DNA of 25,305 bases from a virus, in IMG/VR virus record IMGVR_UViG_3300028844_006033, positions 1 through 25,305 of that record; one strand, 5' to 3'. This document shows, piece by piece, positions 1-9,160 of this stretch. The number at the start of each line of letters is the position of its first letter. Position 1 is the stretch's first letter. The position numbers and the translations under genes were made by a program. Under the pieces are notes generated by a model. That model was not told the DNA's origin. It ran no database searches and worked only from the letters and a program-made list of their open reading frames with translations.

Positions 1-1584
1 TATACCGGTTATAGGGTGATTGGTATAGTTCGACAGAGCCGCCGTCTCTGGATTCAGAACCCACGCAATCGCGTTTGGATCTTGGTGCAGATAATCGCTG
101 AAAACCTCCGCAAATTCACCCACCAGCATGACTGACTGCCGCCAATGATCCAGATCGGTAAAGCCGAAAGCTGTTGCCTCAACCAGTGTGCCATCATCCA
201 GCCGAATTATCTCAACGGCTGATTCGGCTTGTGCTTCAGTCTCTACGGTCTGGGCGGTAACTGCCTGCAGCTCAATGCTCGCCTGTGCATCCTCTGTCAC
301 CATGGCATAGTCGGTACTGACCGTGGTATCAGATGCGGTCGCCGTGCTGGTCAGGGCAAGGGTTATATCGGAGTAATGCGCTATCGTATTATCAGCGGTC
401 GCAAGCTCGGTAACGCCCGGTTGCAGGCTTTTATGGCTATAGGCATCCAGCGCATCAGCTGCAGACTCAACCCGTTCAACCGTGCTGTGCTGTAGCGCGT
501 CAGATGCTGCGCCATCCTCGGTCCAGCGATCAGAGCGGAGTACGATAAACTCATCAGATACCAGTACCGTATCAATCAGGTTTCGCGCTGAAGCATGCTC
601 GCATTCGTTGAATGCAAAGCCGTACTCGACAACCTTTGTACCCAAGAACACTTCATGTGTGATCGCCGGCAGTATGATGCCAAGCCTCACCCCAGTTGGC
701 ACCCGCTGCCCAGAACTGTATGCCAGCATAGGCTCAAGCTCTGCGAACGCACCAGCGTAAGCCGAGTCCTGATACGCCCCTACTGCAGGCGCAACAAACG
801 TAACCTCAGCGGACGGCTCAATCCACCTGCTGCCTACCGCCAGCATTTCACAAGGCTGCATTACCGCCGTTACACCATCACCAACCGACAGCTCGCCAGC
901 AATGCTTGCCGATACCTGCATTGGCTTGAATGACACCGTTGCGAACGCGTATCCGTCACCAGCGAGCATTGACTCAACCATCATCGGCTCAAAAGCGACA
1001 GTCGCCTCTCCGCTTCTGTATGCGCCACTTGATACCTGCATCGCTTCAAAGACCGACCTGGCAGAAGCCCCGTTGGCGGCTACAACCTCAAGCGGCTGAA
1101 AACTCATCTCAAGCCCGGCGACCAGAACGGGGACAGCCTCGCCATTAATGACTGAATCACCCGGAGATAGAAGCGATGCGGCGCCTTCTGAATACTCAGG
1201 GCCAATATAGTCCGATTCGTGGAATATCAGCCCCGGAACAGGCACTCCGGTGGTGGTGATATCTGCTTCACCACCGGATTCGGTCTCTACCGAGTATATG
1301 ACCCGATCCGATAGCCTGGTGACATGGTAGCGGGCCATAGGGTCAGGCGCGTCATGCCATCCAGTCTTGGCTGACCCGATCTCTACTGCGCGGTATCGAC
1401 CTGCAGAAACCTGGATGCCGTGAAGTATTTGCGCCGGACGTGTAACCTGAGGCTCTGCGGTAAGACCTATAACCGCACCGGTTACGCCCTGAGGTATGGT
1501 GCCAGAAACCCGGAGCGAATCACCCCCAGTACCTGAACCCAGGTTCTCATTATGCGCACCAGCATTCCACACGATATCTGCCAT
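1..1584 (-). CDS. Virion-associated repeat protein, probable tail/fibre component (partial, runs off left edge)
   Basis: The frame is open without a stop from the ATG at 1584 to base 1 (528 codons), so the C-terminus lies outside the window. It starts 3 bases after the stop of the upstream gene, behind GGGTGAT, which suggests translational coupling. The N-terminal 150 residues are rich in Gly, Ser and Val. Around residues 159-270 there are five to six degenerate units of 17-23 residues with a core like F-x-P-M-x-V (for example VAFEPMMV and VSFKPMQV), a pattern expected of repeated beta structures. The region after about 340 is rich in Ala/Thr/Glu. I do not recognise a family. Position at the end of a run of structural genes suggests a tail or receptor-binding protein; that role is inference. 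Confidence 0.8.
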   Translation of the reverse strand, partial: MADIVWNAGAHNENLGSGTGGDSLRVSGTIPQGVTGAVIGLTAEPQVTRPAQILHGIQVSAGRYRAVEIGSAKTGWHDAPDPMARYHVTRLSDRVIYSVETESGGEADITTTGVPVPGLIFHESDYIGPEYSEGAASLLSPGDSVINGEAVPVLVAGLEMSFQPLEVVAANGASARSVFEAMQVSSGAYRSGEATVAFEPMMVESMLAGDGYAFATVSFKPMQVSASIAGELSVGDGVTAVMQPCEMLAVGSRWIEPSAEVTFVAPAVGAYQDSAYAGAFAELEPMLAYSSGQRVPTGVRLGIILPAITHEVFLGTKVVEYGFAFNECEHASARNLIDTVLVSDEFIVLRSDRWTEDGAASDALQHSTVERVESAADALDAYSHKSLQPGVTELATADNTIAHYSDITLALTSTATASDTTVSTDYAMVTEDAQASIELQAVTAQTVETEAQAESAVEIIRLDDGTLVEATAFGFTDLDHWRQSVMLVGEFAEVFSDYLHQDPNAIAWVLNPETAALSNYTNHPITGI

Positions 1585-1587
1585 ATA

Positions 1588-2349
1588 TCACCCAAAAACC
1601 GTTTCGCCAAAGCCGTACACGATATCATTCACTGACTCTGTGTTTTTCATGAGTTCAATGTAGCCTGCAGTAACCCTGTCCGTGTCAGCACTTTTGAATG
1701 GGTTGTCACCATTGCTGTACTTGAAGAAACTGTAATACGTGTTTCTCTGACCAGACATCCCAAACCCTTCCTCATCGGGCTGAACCGGTGCGGGAAGTTG
1801 ACCTTCCCACGTAAGACCTGAGCTGCTGCCTTCAGGTTTAGGTGGAACAAACGGCAATTCTTCATACTGATCAGCAAAAGAAACCTCAATGCCACCAGTC
1901 CTGATCAGAATGTTATCGCCGCTTTCAACCTGACCCCCTGATCCGTCCGTGACAAATATCTGGCCGAACTGGTGGTGGACATCATCATAATTATACTGCT
2001 CGCCCTGATTGAGTACGGGGTAAACGATTGATAGAAAATCAACCCTTTTTCCTGCATCAATGAAGTAAAAATTGGCGATGACTTCCTTGTTATATGCCAG
2101 TGAAGGCGCAACGATAGAAATAATCATTACCGATACCGGCACGTTATCTGCTGAAGGATACTCAGCGATACAGGCGTGCGGTATTGTTTTTTCTAACCCC
2201 ACGCTGATCTGACTATCCAATTCATAGGTAACAAGCTGATCGGAGGTGTACAGATAAAAAACGTAGTCGTCAATTTGGTCGCTGCTCCCGTCAGCCGGGA
2301 GCACTTCAACGCCGATTCCATTAACTGTTGGCCAGTTTACCAAGTCCAT
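1588..2349 (-). CDS. Hypothetical virion protein, 253 aa
   Basis: A 253-residue soluble protein with no signal peptide or membrane segment. It starts MDLVNWPTVNGIGVEVLPAD and is rich in Tyr, Asp, Val and Gly, in the alternating pattern of a beta-rich protein. The start at 2349 has a G-run (GGGGGG) five bases upstream as ribosome binding site. The gene is preceded by two related small virion proteins and followed three bases later by the long repeat protein, so it belongs to the same transcript. No catalytic motif is visible. A structural role in the tail is inferred from its neighbours only. Confidence 0.8.
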   Translation of the reverse strand: MDLVNWPTVNGIGVEVLPADGSSDQIDDYVFYLYTSDQLVTYELDSQISVGLEKTIPHACIAEYPSADNVPVSVMIISIVAPSLAYNKEVIANFYFIDAGKRVDFLSIVYPVLNQGEQYNYDDVHHQFGQIFVTDGSGGQVESGDNILIRTGGIEVSFADQYEELPFVPPKPEGSSSGLTWEGQLPAPVQPDEEGFGMSGQRNTYYSFFKYSNGDNPFKSADTDRVTAGYIELMKNTESVNDIVYGFGETVFG

Positions 2350-2363
2350 ACAGTCCCCCCCGT

Positions 2364-2804
2364 CTACAGGGTCGGCAGAACAACGGTGTAATAGTTGAGC
2401 GTGAACTCTTCAGTTGCTGTCAGCGTGGTGTTTGCCATCAGCATGTCTGTACCTGCAACACCGATACTGCCCTGAATCCGGGCCTCAGTTGTGGACGCAG
2501 CCCCAGTATCACCAGGAGCTACAAACCTGAACCATGATACGGAATCAGTTGTCTGGATCTCGCCCTTCCATACCTCGGATGAATCCTTGGGCAGAGCGCC
2601 ATCGGTGGCTGTTGCTGCAAAATGGAGCCCTCCTCCTGTTCCATCAACGGAAAGGGTAAGTATAGGAGTCGCACTGCCCACACCATCATCAGCCGTGGCG
2701 GGCTCGGTGCCGCTGTAAATATGCAGCAGGCCACCATCAAGAGCATCCTTGAGTGACTGACCAGCCAGCATTTCGTTACGCAAACCTGTTGAAAACTTAG
2801 CCAT
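2364..2804 (-). CDS. Small virion protein, paralogue of the next gene upstream (146 aa)
   Basis: A 146-residue protein with start MAKFSTGLR and a clear GAGGTG ribosome binding site. It shares a recognisable pattern with the upstream 148-residue protein: S-x-G/W-L-R-x-x-M near the N-terminus, then I-Y/F-S/T-G-x-x-P-x-x-AD, then W-W/F-RFVA in the middle, RI-D/Q-GS-V/I-G, and a hydrophobic end finishing in LP. The two therefore look like products of an old tandem duplication. The family is unknown to me. The location in the structural run suggests a virion or tail-associated protein; the beta-rich composition (many Thr, Gly, Ser, Val) fits that. Confidence 0.82.
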   Translation of the reverse strand: MAKFSTGLRNEMLAGQSLKDALDGGLLHIYSGTEPATADDGVGSATPILTLSVDGTGGGLHFAATATDGALPKDSSEVWKGEIQTTDSVSWFRFVAPGDTGAASTTEARIQGSIGVAGTDMLMANTTLTATEEFTLNYYTVVLPTL

Positions 2805-2818
2805 TTTTGCACCTCGCT

Positions 2819-3265
2819 TTATGGCAAATACATGAAGAAGCCGTCAATCGGCTCCAGCGTGCTTGTGGTTATGTAGCTGTCAGGGAGCACCAGGCTTTCC
2901 CCGACTGATCCATCAATACGTGAAAGGTTTGATGTCAGACCACCCTCATCAAGTGGCGCATACGCAACAAACCGCCACCATCCAGCATGGCCGTTACCTA
3001 CGCCCCTGAGCATCCAACCCTCACGGTTCACCAGCATGCCCGGGCGTTCGCCTGGGTCCATCATCAAGCCGGCATCAGCGCCTGTTGTTGATGGTATCTT
3101 CCCATCAGTGCTGATAATGCCGATAAGGTCGCCCGTCTCAGCCATGTCGGCACTCTCGGGCTGTTTGCCGGTAAACACCCTGATATGGCCGTACCGCATC
3201 ATCCGCTCCATGCCGTAATTGGTCATCATTGCGGTGCGAAGCCATGAGCTAACTCTTATCGCCAT
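2819..3265 (-). CDS. Small virion protein, paralogue of the downstream 146-aa protein (148 aa)
   Basis: A 148-residue protein starting MAIRVSSWLRTAMM, with GGATGG upstream as a modest ribosome binding site. It matches the next gene downstream along its whole length at scattered positions (LR near the N-terminus, F/Y-x-G-x-x-P-x-x-AD, W-W/F-RFVA, RI-x-GS-x-G, final LP). The central part (residues 45-85) is more divergent and Gly/Met-rich. No enzyme motif or membrane segment is seen. Interpretation as a structural protein is by context. The divergence indicates the pair has been kept for different roles rather than being a recent copy. Confidence 0.82.
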   Translation of the reverse strand: MAIRVSSWLRTAMMTNYGMERMMRYGHIRVFTGKQPESADMAETGDLIGIISTDGKIPSTTGADAGLMMDPGERPGMLVNREGWMLRGVGNGHAGWWRFVAYAPLDEGGLTSNLSRIDGSVGESLVLPDSYITTSTLEPIDGFFMYLP

Positions 3266-3283
3266 TGCAGTGCCATCCGTTAC

Positions 3284-3970
3284 CTATTTATATGAACCCA
3301 CTACCACATCAAAGTCTTTTTCAAAGACGCTAAATATCACACGATATTTCGCATGCGAATCACGATTATCGAGATCAAATTCAGGACCATCATATGCTAT
3401 GTAAACCCCGATCCTTTCATTTATTCTGTCGCCTGCCTCTGTATACAGCGGAACCAATCTAGCAGATAAGCCTGATATCACCTGCTGAATATCAGCGAGC
3501 GGTTCAATCTCGTTTTCTATCTCAGCCGATACGGCTTCAAATGTGAATGTCGAAGGCAATGATGCATAGGTCCCGAAGCCTGCGATAACAATGAGTGCAT
3601 CAAGCATCACGTTCCTCATTGTATCGAACGTCTCAGGCAGTGAATAAACCATTGCGGGACTTAATCTATAGTCTAAAAATCTCCCACCCTCTCCATAAAA
3701 ATTAAGGTTTGAATCATCAATCTTAACGAATCCAGTTATATCGCTTCGTGCTTTGTATGTTGCCTGGTAGTAAGGAGGATGATACCTGTCAACGAGGATA
3801 GCGCCACCAAACTCATCCAAAGGCTGGAATACCCCAAGACCTTCGTAATTTTGGAACTGTAGGTTGTAATAAATATTCCCGAGTGGATATATCAGTTCAA
3901 TATACGGATCACCGCCAACAGAACCGCTATAAATCTCCTTGGTGTTATGGTGCCTTTCCCACTTCGCCAT
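3284..3970 (-). CDS. Hypothetical virion protein, 228 aa
   Basis: Begins at an ATG at 3970 that overlaps the stop of the 1,062-residue gene as TGATG, a classic re-initiation arrangement; a GTG one codon upstream is possible but less likely. The product (MAKWERHHNTKEIYSGSVGG...) is Tyr-, Asp- and Phe-rich, without membrane segments. The segment SPAMVYSLPETFDTMRNVML with ALIVIAGFGTYA is its most hydrophobic part. The C-terminal third (YRVIFSVFEKDFDVVVGSYK) looks like a beta-sheet. I do not recognise a family. Close coupling to the large upstream gene suggests the two products are made in matched amounts and may form part of the same tail structure (inference). Confidence 0.82.
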   Translation of the reverse strand: MAKWERHHNTKEIYSGSVGGDPYIELIYPLGNIYYNLQFQNYEGLGVFQPLDEFGGAILVDRYHPPYYQATYKARSDITGFVKIDDSNLNFYGEGGRFLDYRLSPAMVYSLPETFDTMRNVMLDALIVIAGFGTYASLPSTFTFEAVSAEIENEIEPLADIQQVISGLSARLVPLYTEAGDRINERIGVYIAYDGPEFDLDNRDSHAKYRVIFSVFEKDFDVVVGSYK

Positions 3971-6900
3971 CACGCAATCCCTATATCGCCAATATCGTCA
4001 AAATGATCAACACCCAATTTTTCACCTATGTCGGGAATGGTCGCCTGCCAATACGCCTCATTGGCTCGCTCAACATACGGGCATCCGGTTATCACCGGGG
4101 CTTTGACGGCAACCAGAGTTTCACCATCATGCTCAACCACCTGACCCCTGAACGCCTCCATCTTTTCCCTGCGCACCAGCTCAACCGGGTCGATTATGGG
4201 ATAGCTCGGTGGCGCAACCTTGCGGGCAACCAGGCAGCGAGGCGCAAGCCTCCAGCTCTGTTCGTAAGGATGAGCCGAGGCCCCGCGGCCAGCAATGCTA
4301 TGGTAGGCACCGCCTTCATTGATGTCAGGTGACAGGACGGCATAGAACGGATCAGCAGGAACACCCATCTCGTTACCATCACCGTCAACCGGCGTGAAGT
4401 TGACAGCAACACGGAAGTCGGAGAAATACTTCTCGTTGATCAGGTCGTCCGGGTAGTCCGGGTGATTGATAAAGTGGTCCTCGCCGGGTATCACGAACAC
4501 CCGTCCAACACCCTGGCGGATAACGCCACCAGCAACCATAGGCGGAATGAACCTCGGCACACCAAGGAAGTTATCCGGGTGCTGGTAGCTGTTCTCTACA
4601 GGCTCGCCCACTTCGGCACCGCCAAACTCCCACACCTCGCGGCACTGGCCGTTTGCAAACTCGGACTTGTATATCAGGGCCTTTGACAGATCGCGCATAT
4701 CAAGATGAGAGATCAGCCGTGTGAAGCCAGCCCCTGCGCCCCAATGCTCCGTATTGGTGAAGTCGGTCAGCACAATGGTACTGCTGCCGATACGCAGCTC
4801 CATGTACTCGCTATGCTGGTAAATGGCATCAGGCGGCGGCGGGTAGCTGCGGCTGTCAGGGATCTTGATCTCATCAACCTGCCCGCCTGGAAGATCAATC
4901 ATGAAGCTGTAATCGAACTCACCGTCATCAAAGCGGCGGCCGGTACCCTGCACAGAAACCAGCGGGATATTATCAGTGTCGCTATCCATCGCAAACGACC
5001 CTGCCAGGTCAGTCACCACATCGACATACACCCGCCCTTCGATCTCGTTGCCTGCATCATCGTAGTCAACGTAAAGCAGGTACTCACCCTGGCATTCAGC
5101 CCGGTATCGGCTATACCGGATTGTGTTTCCTGATGGGAAGTGTCCGGTGTCTGCTGAAGTTCTGACCCTGTCGCTGCATTGAACTGTCGGCGTGACCAGC
5201 AGCGTATGCTCTTGGCTGAGCTGGATGCCGCTACCGGCAAACCTTGCAATCCGTACCGATGTCCCGGGGTTCACCTTGGTGTAATCATTGACCTGCTCAG
5301 CGAGCATGGTTCGGTAAACGCTCATGCTGCGCCCTGTATAGGGACCAGTCTGAGAGAACACGGAAGCAGCGCCTTTTGAGCCGTCACGGCTGAAATTGAA
5401 CCGGCTAACCCTGGAGCCCGCCGGCAGCGTCAAAGTCGATTCTGCGATCGGGTCAGCCTGATCTCTCGCCAAATCCTGAAGCGCCCACGTTTCAACGCTT
5501 ACCGTCACGTCATGGGCTCCGCTGAAATCATCCGCTGACAGCACAGCAACGCGGACTGACTCATATAGCTGGCCATCATTCTCAACCATGCCGCACAGCG
5601 CCGCACCGAGAATCAGCGCATCACGATCTCTGTATCTGGGGATCTGCACGCGCCCTGCCAGCAGCAACAACCATGGGCCAGCATATCTGCCAGGCAGGGC
5701 CCCTGAGTTTGGTATTGTGCTGCAGTGGTACCGGTTTGTGGTGTTCTCGCTTGACCACCCAACCACGCCGAAGTCACCGGCATGGTGGGCCACTTTAGGC
5801 CACAGCCATGCATCGGTACGGTCGAACAGCTGTGCAATATAGGTGAACCCGGCAGTCTCACCGCCAATAGCTGCAGGCCCGGCACCTAATGCAACCGGGG
5901 CAGACGCATACGACCGATCCGGGTCGTCGTCCGTGGGCCAGGCATGAAGTATGTTCTCAAGGTGGATTGGAGACTCATTCCATGCTTCTACAGCCACGCT
6001 GCCAATACTCATACCATCAGGTACACTATCAGCCTGCACCATGGCTATGTTCTCAGCAGCCCGGTCTTTCAATGCTCTGCGGACCCGTTCAGGGAATCCA
6101 CGGTATCCGTCTCTGTACTGATCAGACTCGTGCGGGGCCGGTGCCACCCCTATCCCGGTTGCCTCGGTGATAATGCAGTCAGCCAGCACGCTGTATGCCC
6201 CACGCAACGGCATATCTGGTATCCTGGCCTTTCCTTCACCTTCTCGGATTCTGTTCACGCCGTCCATGATGTCAGCAATCACGTCATTGACCACTATGCA
6301 CCGGTCAAGGTCGGCCATCATCGCTTCGATCTCTTCCGGCTCCATGCCGCCAAGATCGCTCAGCCGCATCAGTTCAACAGGTTGAGCACGGTGGACATGC
6401 CATTCAGCTGATTCAGGCTCGGTGATGAGCGGTATTGTCCTGTAGAAGCCAAGCCTCGCCCGCTCCGCCACTTCAAGTGGCAGCAGCGGATCAGTGAATA
6501 CCTGCCACTCCTCCGGCCACGCTCCATCGTCCAGGGTTATCCTGTTGTCGTAGATGCCAACAGGCTGCTCGCCGCCAGTTATTGGCAGCCAGTTTGGCGA
6601 CTCTTCACCAAGGTCCAGCACACCAAGGTCTGATTCGTAGCCCATGTAAAGCCCGGGTGCCGTGATCCACTCCATGACAGTCTTCACACCGGCCACGGCA
6701 TCATCATCGACAGCGGTGTTCAGCAGCCGGAATATCACGTCTGGATAGTTGTTGTGCGGATACTTGTTGATCAGTACCTGCGGCAGGGCCCCGCCTGGAG
6801 TGGCATCAGGTATTCCCCAGCCGTCTGGGGCCCCGGTCCGGCTCCTGGGTGTGCAGACAATACCCTGTGGCACCCACAGAAGCCGTGACAGCAATACACG

Positions 6901-7158
6901 CCTGCGCTCGGTCGGATTGTCTTTCTTCAGCGGGTTTTCTTCGCTGTCACTGGTGTAACAGTCGATCACATTGATTGCGCCGATCTTGGCGGCACGCACA
7001 ACGCTGCCATCATCAAGCTGCGCCCAAAGCGCATACACGGGCACACCGGCTGCATCTGCAACCTGGTGGACCCGCATCAGCAGGTTAGTGGCTACACCGA
7101 TAAGGGATTGTGCCCCATCACCGTATAGCCGAACCCTTGGCTTGACCGGCAGGCGCAT
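3970..7158 (-). CDS. Large virion structural protein, probable tail component (1,062 aa)
   Basis: The largest gene of the window (1,062 residues). The start ATG lies two bases after the TAA of the preceding gene (TAACGATG) with a weak AGAGCAG upstream, so it is probably translated by coupling. There is no signal peptide, transmembrane segment or coiled coil; composition is rich in Asp, Gly, Arg, Pro and Tyr. The middle part (around residues 480-800) has alternating hydrophobic/polar stretches typical of beta-rich phage structural proteins. Residues near 790 contain a run of four prolines. No collagen-like repeats, peptidase or lysozyme motif were seen, so I cannot say whether it is a baseplate, fibre or tail-tip protein. 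Confidence 0.85.
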   Translation of the reverse strand: MRLPVKPRVRLYGDGAQSLIGVATNLLMRVHQVADAAGVPVYALWAQLDDGSVVRAAKIGAINVIDCYTSDSEENPLKKDNPTERRRVLLSRLLWVPQGIVCTPRSRTGAPDGWGIPDATPGGALPQVLINKYPHNNYPDVIFRLLNTAVDDDAVAGVKTVMEWITAPGLYMGYESDLGVLDLGEESPNWLPITGGEQPVGIYDNRITLDDGAWPEEWQVFTDPLLPLEVAERARLGFYRTIPLITEPESAEWHVHRAQPVELMRLSDLGGMEPEEIEAMMADLDRCIVVNDVIADIMDGVNRIREGEGKARIPDMPLRGAYSVLADCIITEATGIGVAPAPHESDQYRDGYRGFPERVRRALKDRAAENIAMVQADSVPDGMSIGSVAVEAWNESPIHLENILHAWPTDDDPDRSYASAPVALGAGPAAIGGETAGFTYIAQLFDRTDAWLWPKVAHHAGDFGVVGWSSENTTNRYHCSTIPNSGALPGRYAGPWLLLLAGRVQIPRYRDRDALILGAALCGMVENDGQLYESVRVAVLSADDFSGAHDVTVSVETWALQDLARDQADPIAESTLTLPAGSRVSRFNFSRDGSKGAASVFSQTGPYTGRSMSVYRTMLAEQVNDYTKVNPGTSVRIARFAGSGIQLSQEHTLLVTPTVQCSDRVRTSADTGHFPSGNTIRYSRYRAECQGEYLLYVDYDDAGNEIEGRVYVDVVTDLAGSFAMDSDTDNIPLVSVQGTGRRFDDGEFDYSFMIDLPGGQVDEIKIPDSRSYPPPPDAIYQHSEYMELRIGSSTIVLTDFTNTEHWGAGAGFTRLISHLDMRDLSKALIYKSEFANGQCREVWEFGGAEVGEPVENSYQHPDNFLGVPRFIPPMVAGGVIRQGVGRVFVIPGEDHFINHPDYPDDLINEKYFSDFRVAVNFTPVDGDGNEMGVPADPFYAVLSPDINEGGAYHSIAGRGASAHPYEQSWRLAPRCLVARKVAPPSYPIIDPVELVRREKMEAFRGQVVEHDGETLVAVKAPVITGCPYVERANEAYWQATIPDIGEKLGVDHFDDIGDIGIA

Positions 7159-7160
7159 CG

Positions 7161-7742
7161 TTAGCTGCTCTGCAGTCTCAGGCGGTAACCGAGCTGGTAC
7201 ACGTTACCGTTGTACTCAGTACGCTCATGGTTGAAGCGCGATGCCGAGATCAGGACGCCACTCGTTGAGCCTTTGCCAAAGTCAGACAGCAAAGCCGCAC
7301 CACGGATAACGACTTCGCTGCCGGTCACGATATTGAACTCGGCTTTGTTGTCGTAGTTGTCGATGGCGCCACTGGACGGGTTGCCAGGCTGCCACTGAGG
7401 CCGCTGGGTTTCGGCATACCCTTCACTTGCGCTCACGATCTCGCCAGCCGTTGCAGCGAACTGTGCCGCCGTCAAGGTTGAGGTCGGGGTGTAGTTGTTG
7501 CTGTAGAGCGCGAGGTAGAACTGCCCTTTCTTCAACTGATCGGACAGGGCTACATCAAGTATATGATTCAGACCTTCGATGGTGATCAGGTTGGTTTCAA
7601 CGCCGTACCGGTCCTGATATTCACCAAAGGCTACTGCCTTCGCCTCCGGGAACAGGATGCCTTCGTCGGTCTGCTCGTACTGGCCGTTTCGCAGGTATCG
7701 CCCAAACTCGCGGCCATGCTTTACCAGATCGGTATCAATCAT
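7161..7742 (-). CDS. Virion structural protein, 193 aa
   Basis: A 193-residue protein with start MIDTDLVKHGREFGRYLRNG and a strong AGAGAGG ribosome binding site. The middle contains a Gly/Thr/Ala-rich stretch and the C-terminal half is predicted by eye to be beta-rich (FNIVTGSEVVIRGAALLSDF, then RLRLQSS at the end). Residues YLALYSNNYTPTSTLTAAQF recall short phage tail proteins that bind DNA-free surfaces, but I cannot name a family. It sits two bases upstream of the large structural gene and 18 bases after the propeller-like protein, within one transcript. The call as structural is contextual. Confidence 0.82.
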   Translation of the reverse strand: MIDTDLVKHGREFGRYLRNGQYEQTDEGILFPEAKAVAFGEYQDRYGVETNLITIEGLNHILDVALSDQLKKGQFYLALYSNNYTPTSTLTAAQFAATAGEIVSASEGYAETQRPQWQPGNPSSGAIDNYDNKAEFNIVTGSEVVIRGAALLSDFGKGSTSGVLISASRFNHERTEYNGNVYQLGYRLRLQSS

Positions 7743-7759
7743 ATATGCCTCTCTTTGTA

Positions 7760-8956
7760 TTACAGCGCCGTCAGTGTGATTACCTGAACCGTGCCGTGGA
7801 TGTCGGTAAGAACTGTTTTTCCCCGCCCGCTTACATCAATGCGGGCCCGCTTTGAATTGATACATTCTGTCTCCGCTGTTTCCGTTGCAACCATGTAGCC
7901 ATCACTTGATAGCCAGATCACTGCTGCCGACGCGAGGCTTGTGCGCAATGAAGTAGATGCGGGCAGGCGGATAGAAGATCCGGCCATTACCGGCGTTGGG
8001 CTGATCAGCCGAAGCCGTGACGATACCGGGTCGTCGCCTTCCACCAACCAGACGCCGCGACTGTCGGCCACCAGCAATCCTGTCGTGATCGGCTCTATGA
8101 AGCGAATATCACCGGCAAACTGTATATACCCATGCGCGGCATCGCAAAGATGCGGACGCATCGGGTTGGAGAACCAAAGGGTGTTGCCTTGCGCTACGTA
8201 TAGGCGCCCGGCACGGCCTCGAATGTACTGCCCGCCTGGCAGTGGTTTTAAGTGCTGGGTTTCAGTTATGGCGCCGTCCGGGAAGGTGCCAACAAGATAC
8301 TGGCTGAATGCCGCAGAAAACTTCTCAGCCAGGTAATACGCCCCGCCGCTCTCTTGTGTTAGGTACACGTTAATGGAGTAATCAATCTCCATACCTGAAA
8401 TACCGGACAGCATGATGCCGCCACCTGATTCAAGTGCCACCTGTCCCAACGGCAGTAATGGTGATTCTTCACCCCATGGCGAAACAATGGACATAGCCAC
8501 GGCATAATGACCAGCAGGCAGCGCGCCGTTTTCATGCGCCGAAATGGCAGGCTTGGTGTCCGGCAGGCTCACGCCGCACGGCAAAAGAGTGTCGTGTTCG
8601 GCCGGTATCCACCAGACGCCTGAAGCGCCTGCAATATAGGTGTTACCGTTGTATCCGGTGAAGTCGAGCGGCTGGTACTGGTTTTCGATGATACCCAGCA
8701 GTTCCGGCTCACCGTTATCAGGGTCGATACGGAACAAGCCATTACCTTTGCCAACCAAAATGCCGTGGTCGGTTTCGGCAATGCTATGGAAGCCGTAGCC
8801 CGGCCGAACGACTGCGCGGCCTTTGCGGCGACTGAATACCCCATTCGATGAAATAACGACATTCTCAATGCGTCGTGCAAAACCGGCCGGAATGGCAAGA
8901 TCATCACTTATCTGATCAATGCCCCCGGTTGGCAATGGAATTGGGGATCGGTACAT
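7760..8956 (-). CDS. Beta-propeller-like virion protein, 398 aa
   Basis: A 398-residue protein that opens with a Pro/Gly-rich segment (MYRSPIPLPTGGIDQISDD) followed by repeated short beta units of the kind I-x-x-TDHGILVGKGNGLFRI, NGNTYIAGASGVWWIP, GRLYVAQGNTLWFSNP and TTGLLVADSRGVWLVEGDD. Such recurring xVxxxxGLWxx blades suggest a propeller-type fold, seen in various phage structural proteins. The start follows a 23-codon micro-ORF by five bases, behind GGTGAT, which suggests coupling. No enzymatic residues are recognised. Assignment as a virion protein is by context and fold impression; the exact role is unknown. Confidence 0.82.
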   Translation of the reverse strand: MYRSPIPLPTGGIDQISDDLAIPAGFARRIENVVISSNGVFSRRKGRAVVRPGYGFHSIAETDHGILVGKGNGLFRIDPDNGEPELLGIIENQYQPLDFTGYNGNTYIAGASGVWWIPAEHDTLLPCGVSLPDTKPAISAHENGALPAGHYAVAMSIVSPWGEESPLLPLGQVALESGGGIMLSGISGMEIDYSINVYLTQESGGAYYLAEKFSAAFSQYLVGTFPDGAITETQHLKPLPGGQYIRGRAGRLYVAQGNTLWFSNPMRPHLCDAAHGYIQFAGDIRFIEPITTGLLVADSRGVWLVEGDDPVSSRLRLISPTPVMAGSSIRLPASTSLRTSLASAAVIWLSSDGYMVATETAETECINSKRARIDVSGRGKTVLTDIHGTVQVITLTAL

Positions 8957-8961
8957 TCAGA

Positions 8962-9033
8962 TCACCAGTAGTCGGAGTTCATGCACACCTTATGGCGGCG
9001 ATTGTCGGCGCGGTTGTCTTTCGGTTTATACAT
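8962..9033 (-). CDS. Micro-ORF (23 aa), possible leader peptide for the propeller-like gene
   Basis: ATG at 9033 is preceded by a good ribosome binding site, AGGAG, nine bases upstream. The peptide is basic and polar (MYKPKDNRADNRRHKVCMNSDYW) and stops five bases before the ATG of the propeller-like gene. Its reading frame is intact and its stop/start spacing is what one expects for translational coupling. It could be a true micro-protein or merely a leader that delivers ribosomes to the next gene. There is no family evidence. Confidence 0.5.
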   Translation of the reverse strand: MYKPKDNRADNRRHKVCMNSDYW

Positions 9034-9160
9034 CGTCGTTGCTCCTATCAGCGAGGCCGAACCCGAATGCCGAGCCTGCGCCCGTTGTTGCAATGAGTCG
9101 TGGCGCCCCGTCCTTAAAGACCAATGCGCTTTGTCCTACCAGTGTAGCATCAATCCGCAC
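9026..9160 (-). CDS. Small ORF (44 aa from a GTG), hypothetical
   Basis: An open frame with protein-like composition covers the gap between the o-spanin gene and the micro-ORF. From a GTG at 9160 it reads MRIDATLVGQSALVFKDGAP and continues with a Gly/Ala/Phe-rich end, then stops at 9026, overlapping the micro-ORF by 8 bases. The frame stays open further upstream to the end of the o-spanin gene but offers no ATG. The GTG lacks a good ribosome binding site, so the start is uncertain; TTG at 9124 behind TAGGA is an alternative. The balanced composition argues for a real small structural protein or the remnant of one. Confidence 0.4.
   Translation of the reverse strand: MRIDATLVGQSALVFKDGAPRLIATTGAGSAFGFGLADRSNDDV

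Noticed and set aside
381-1148. Several 60-112 codon plus- and minus-strand frames near the left edge
   Set aside because: All lie inside the uninterrupted 528-codon minus-strand frame, which has a coupled start and coherent repeats.
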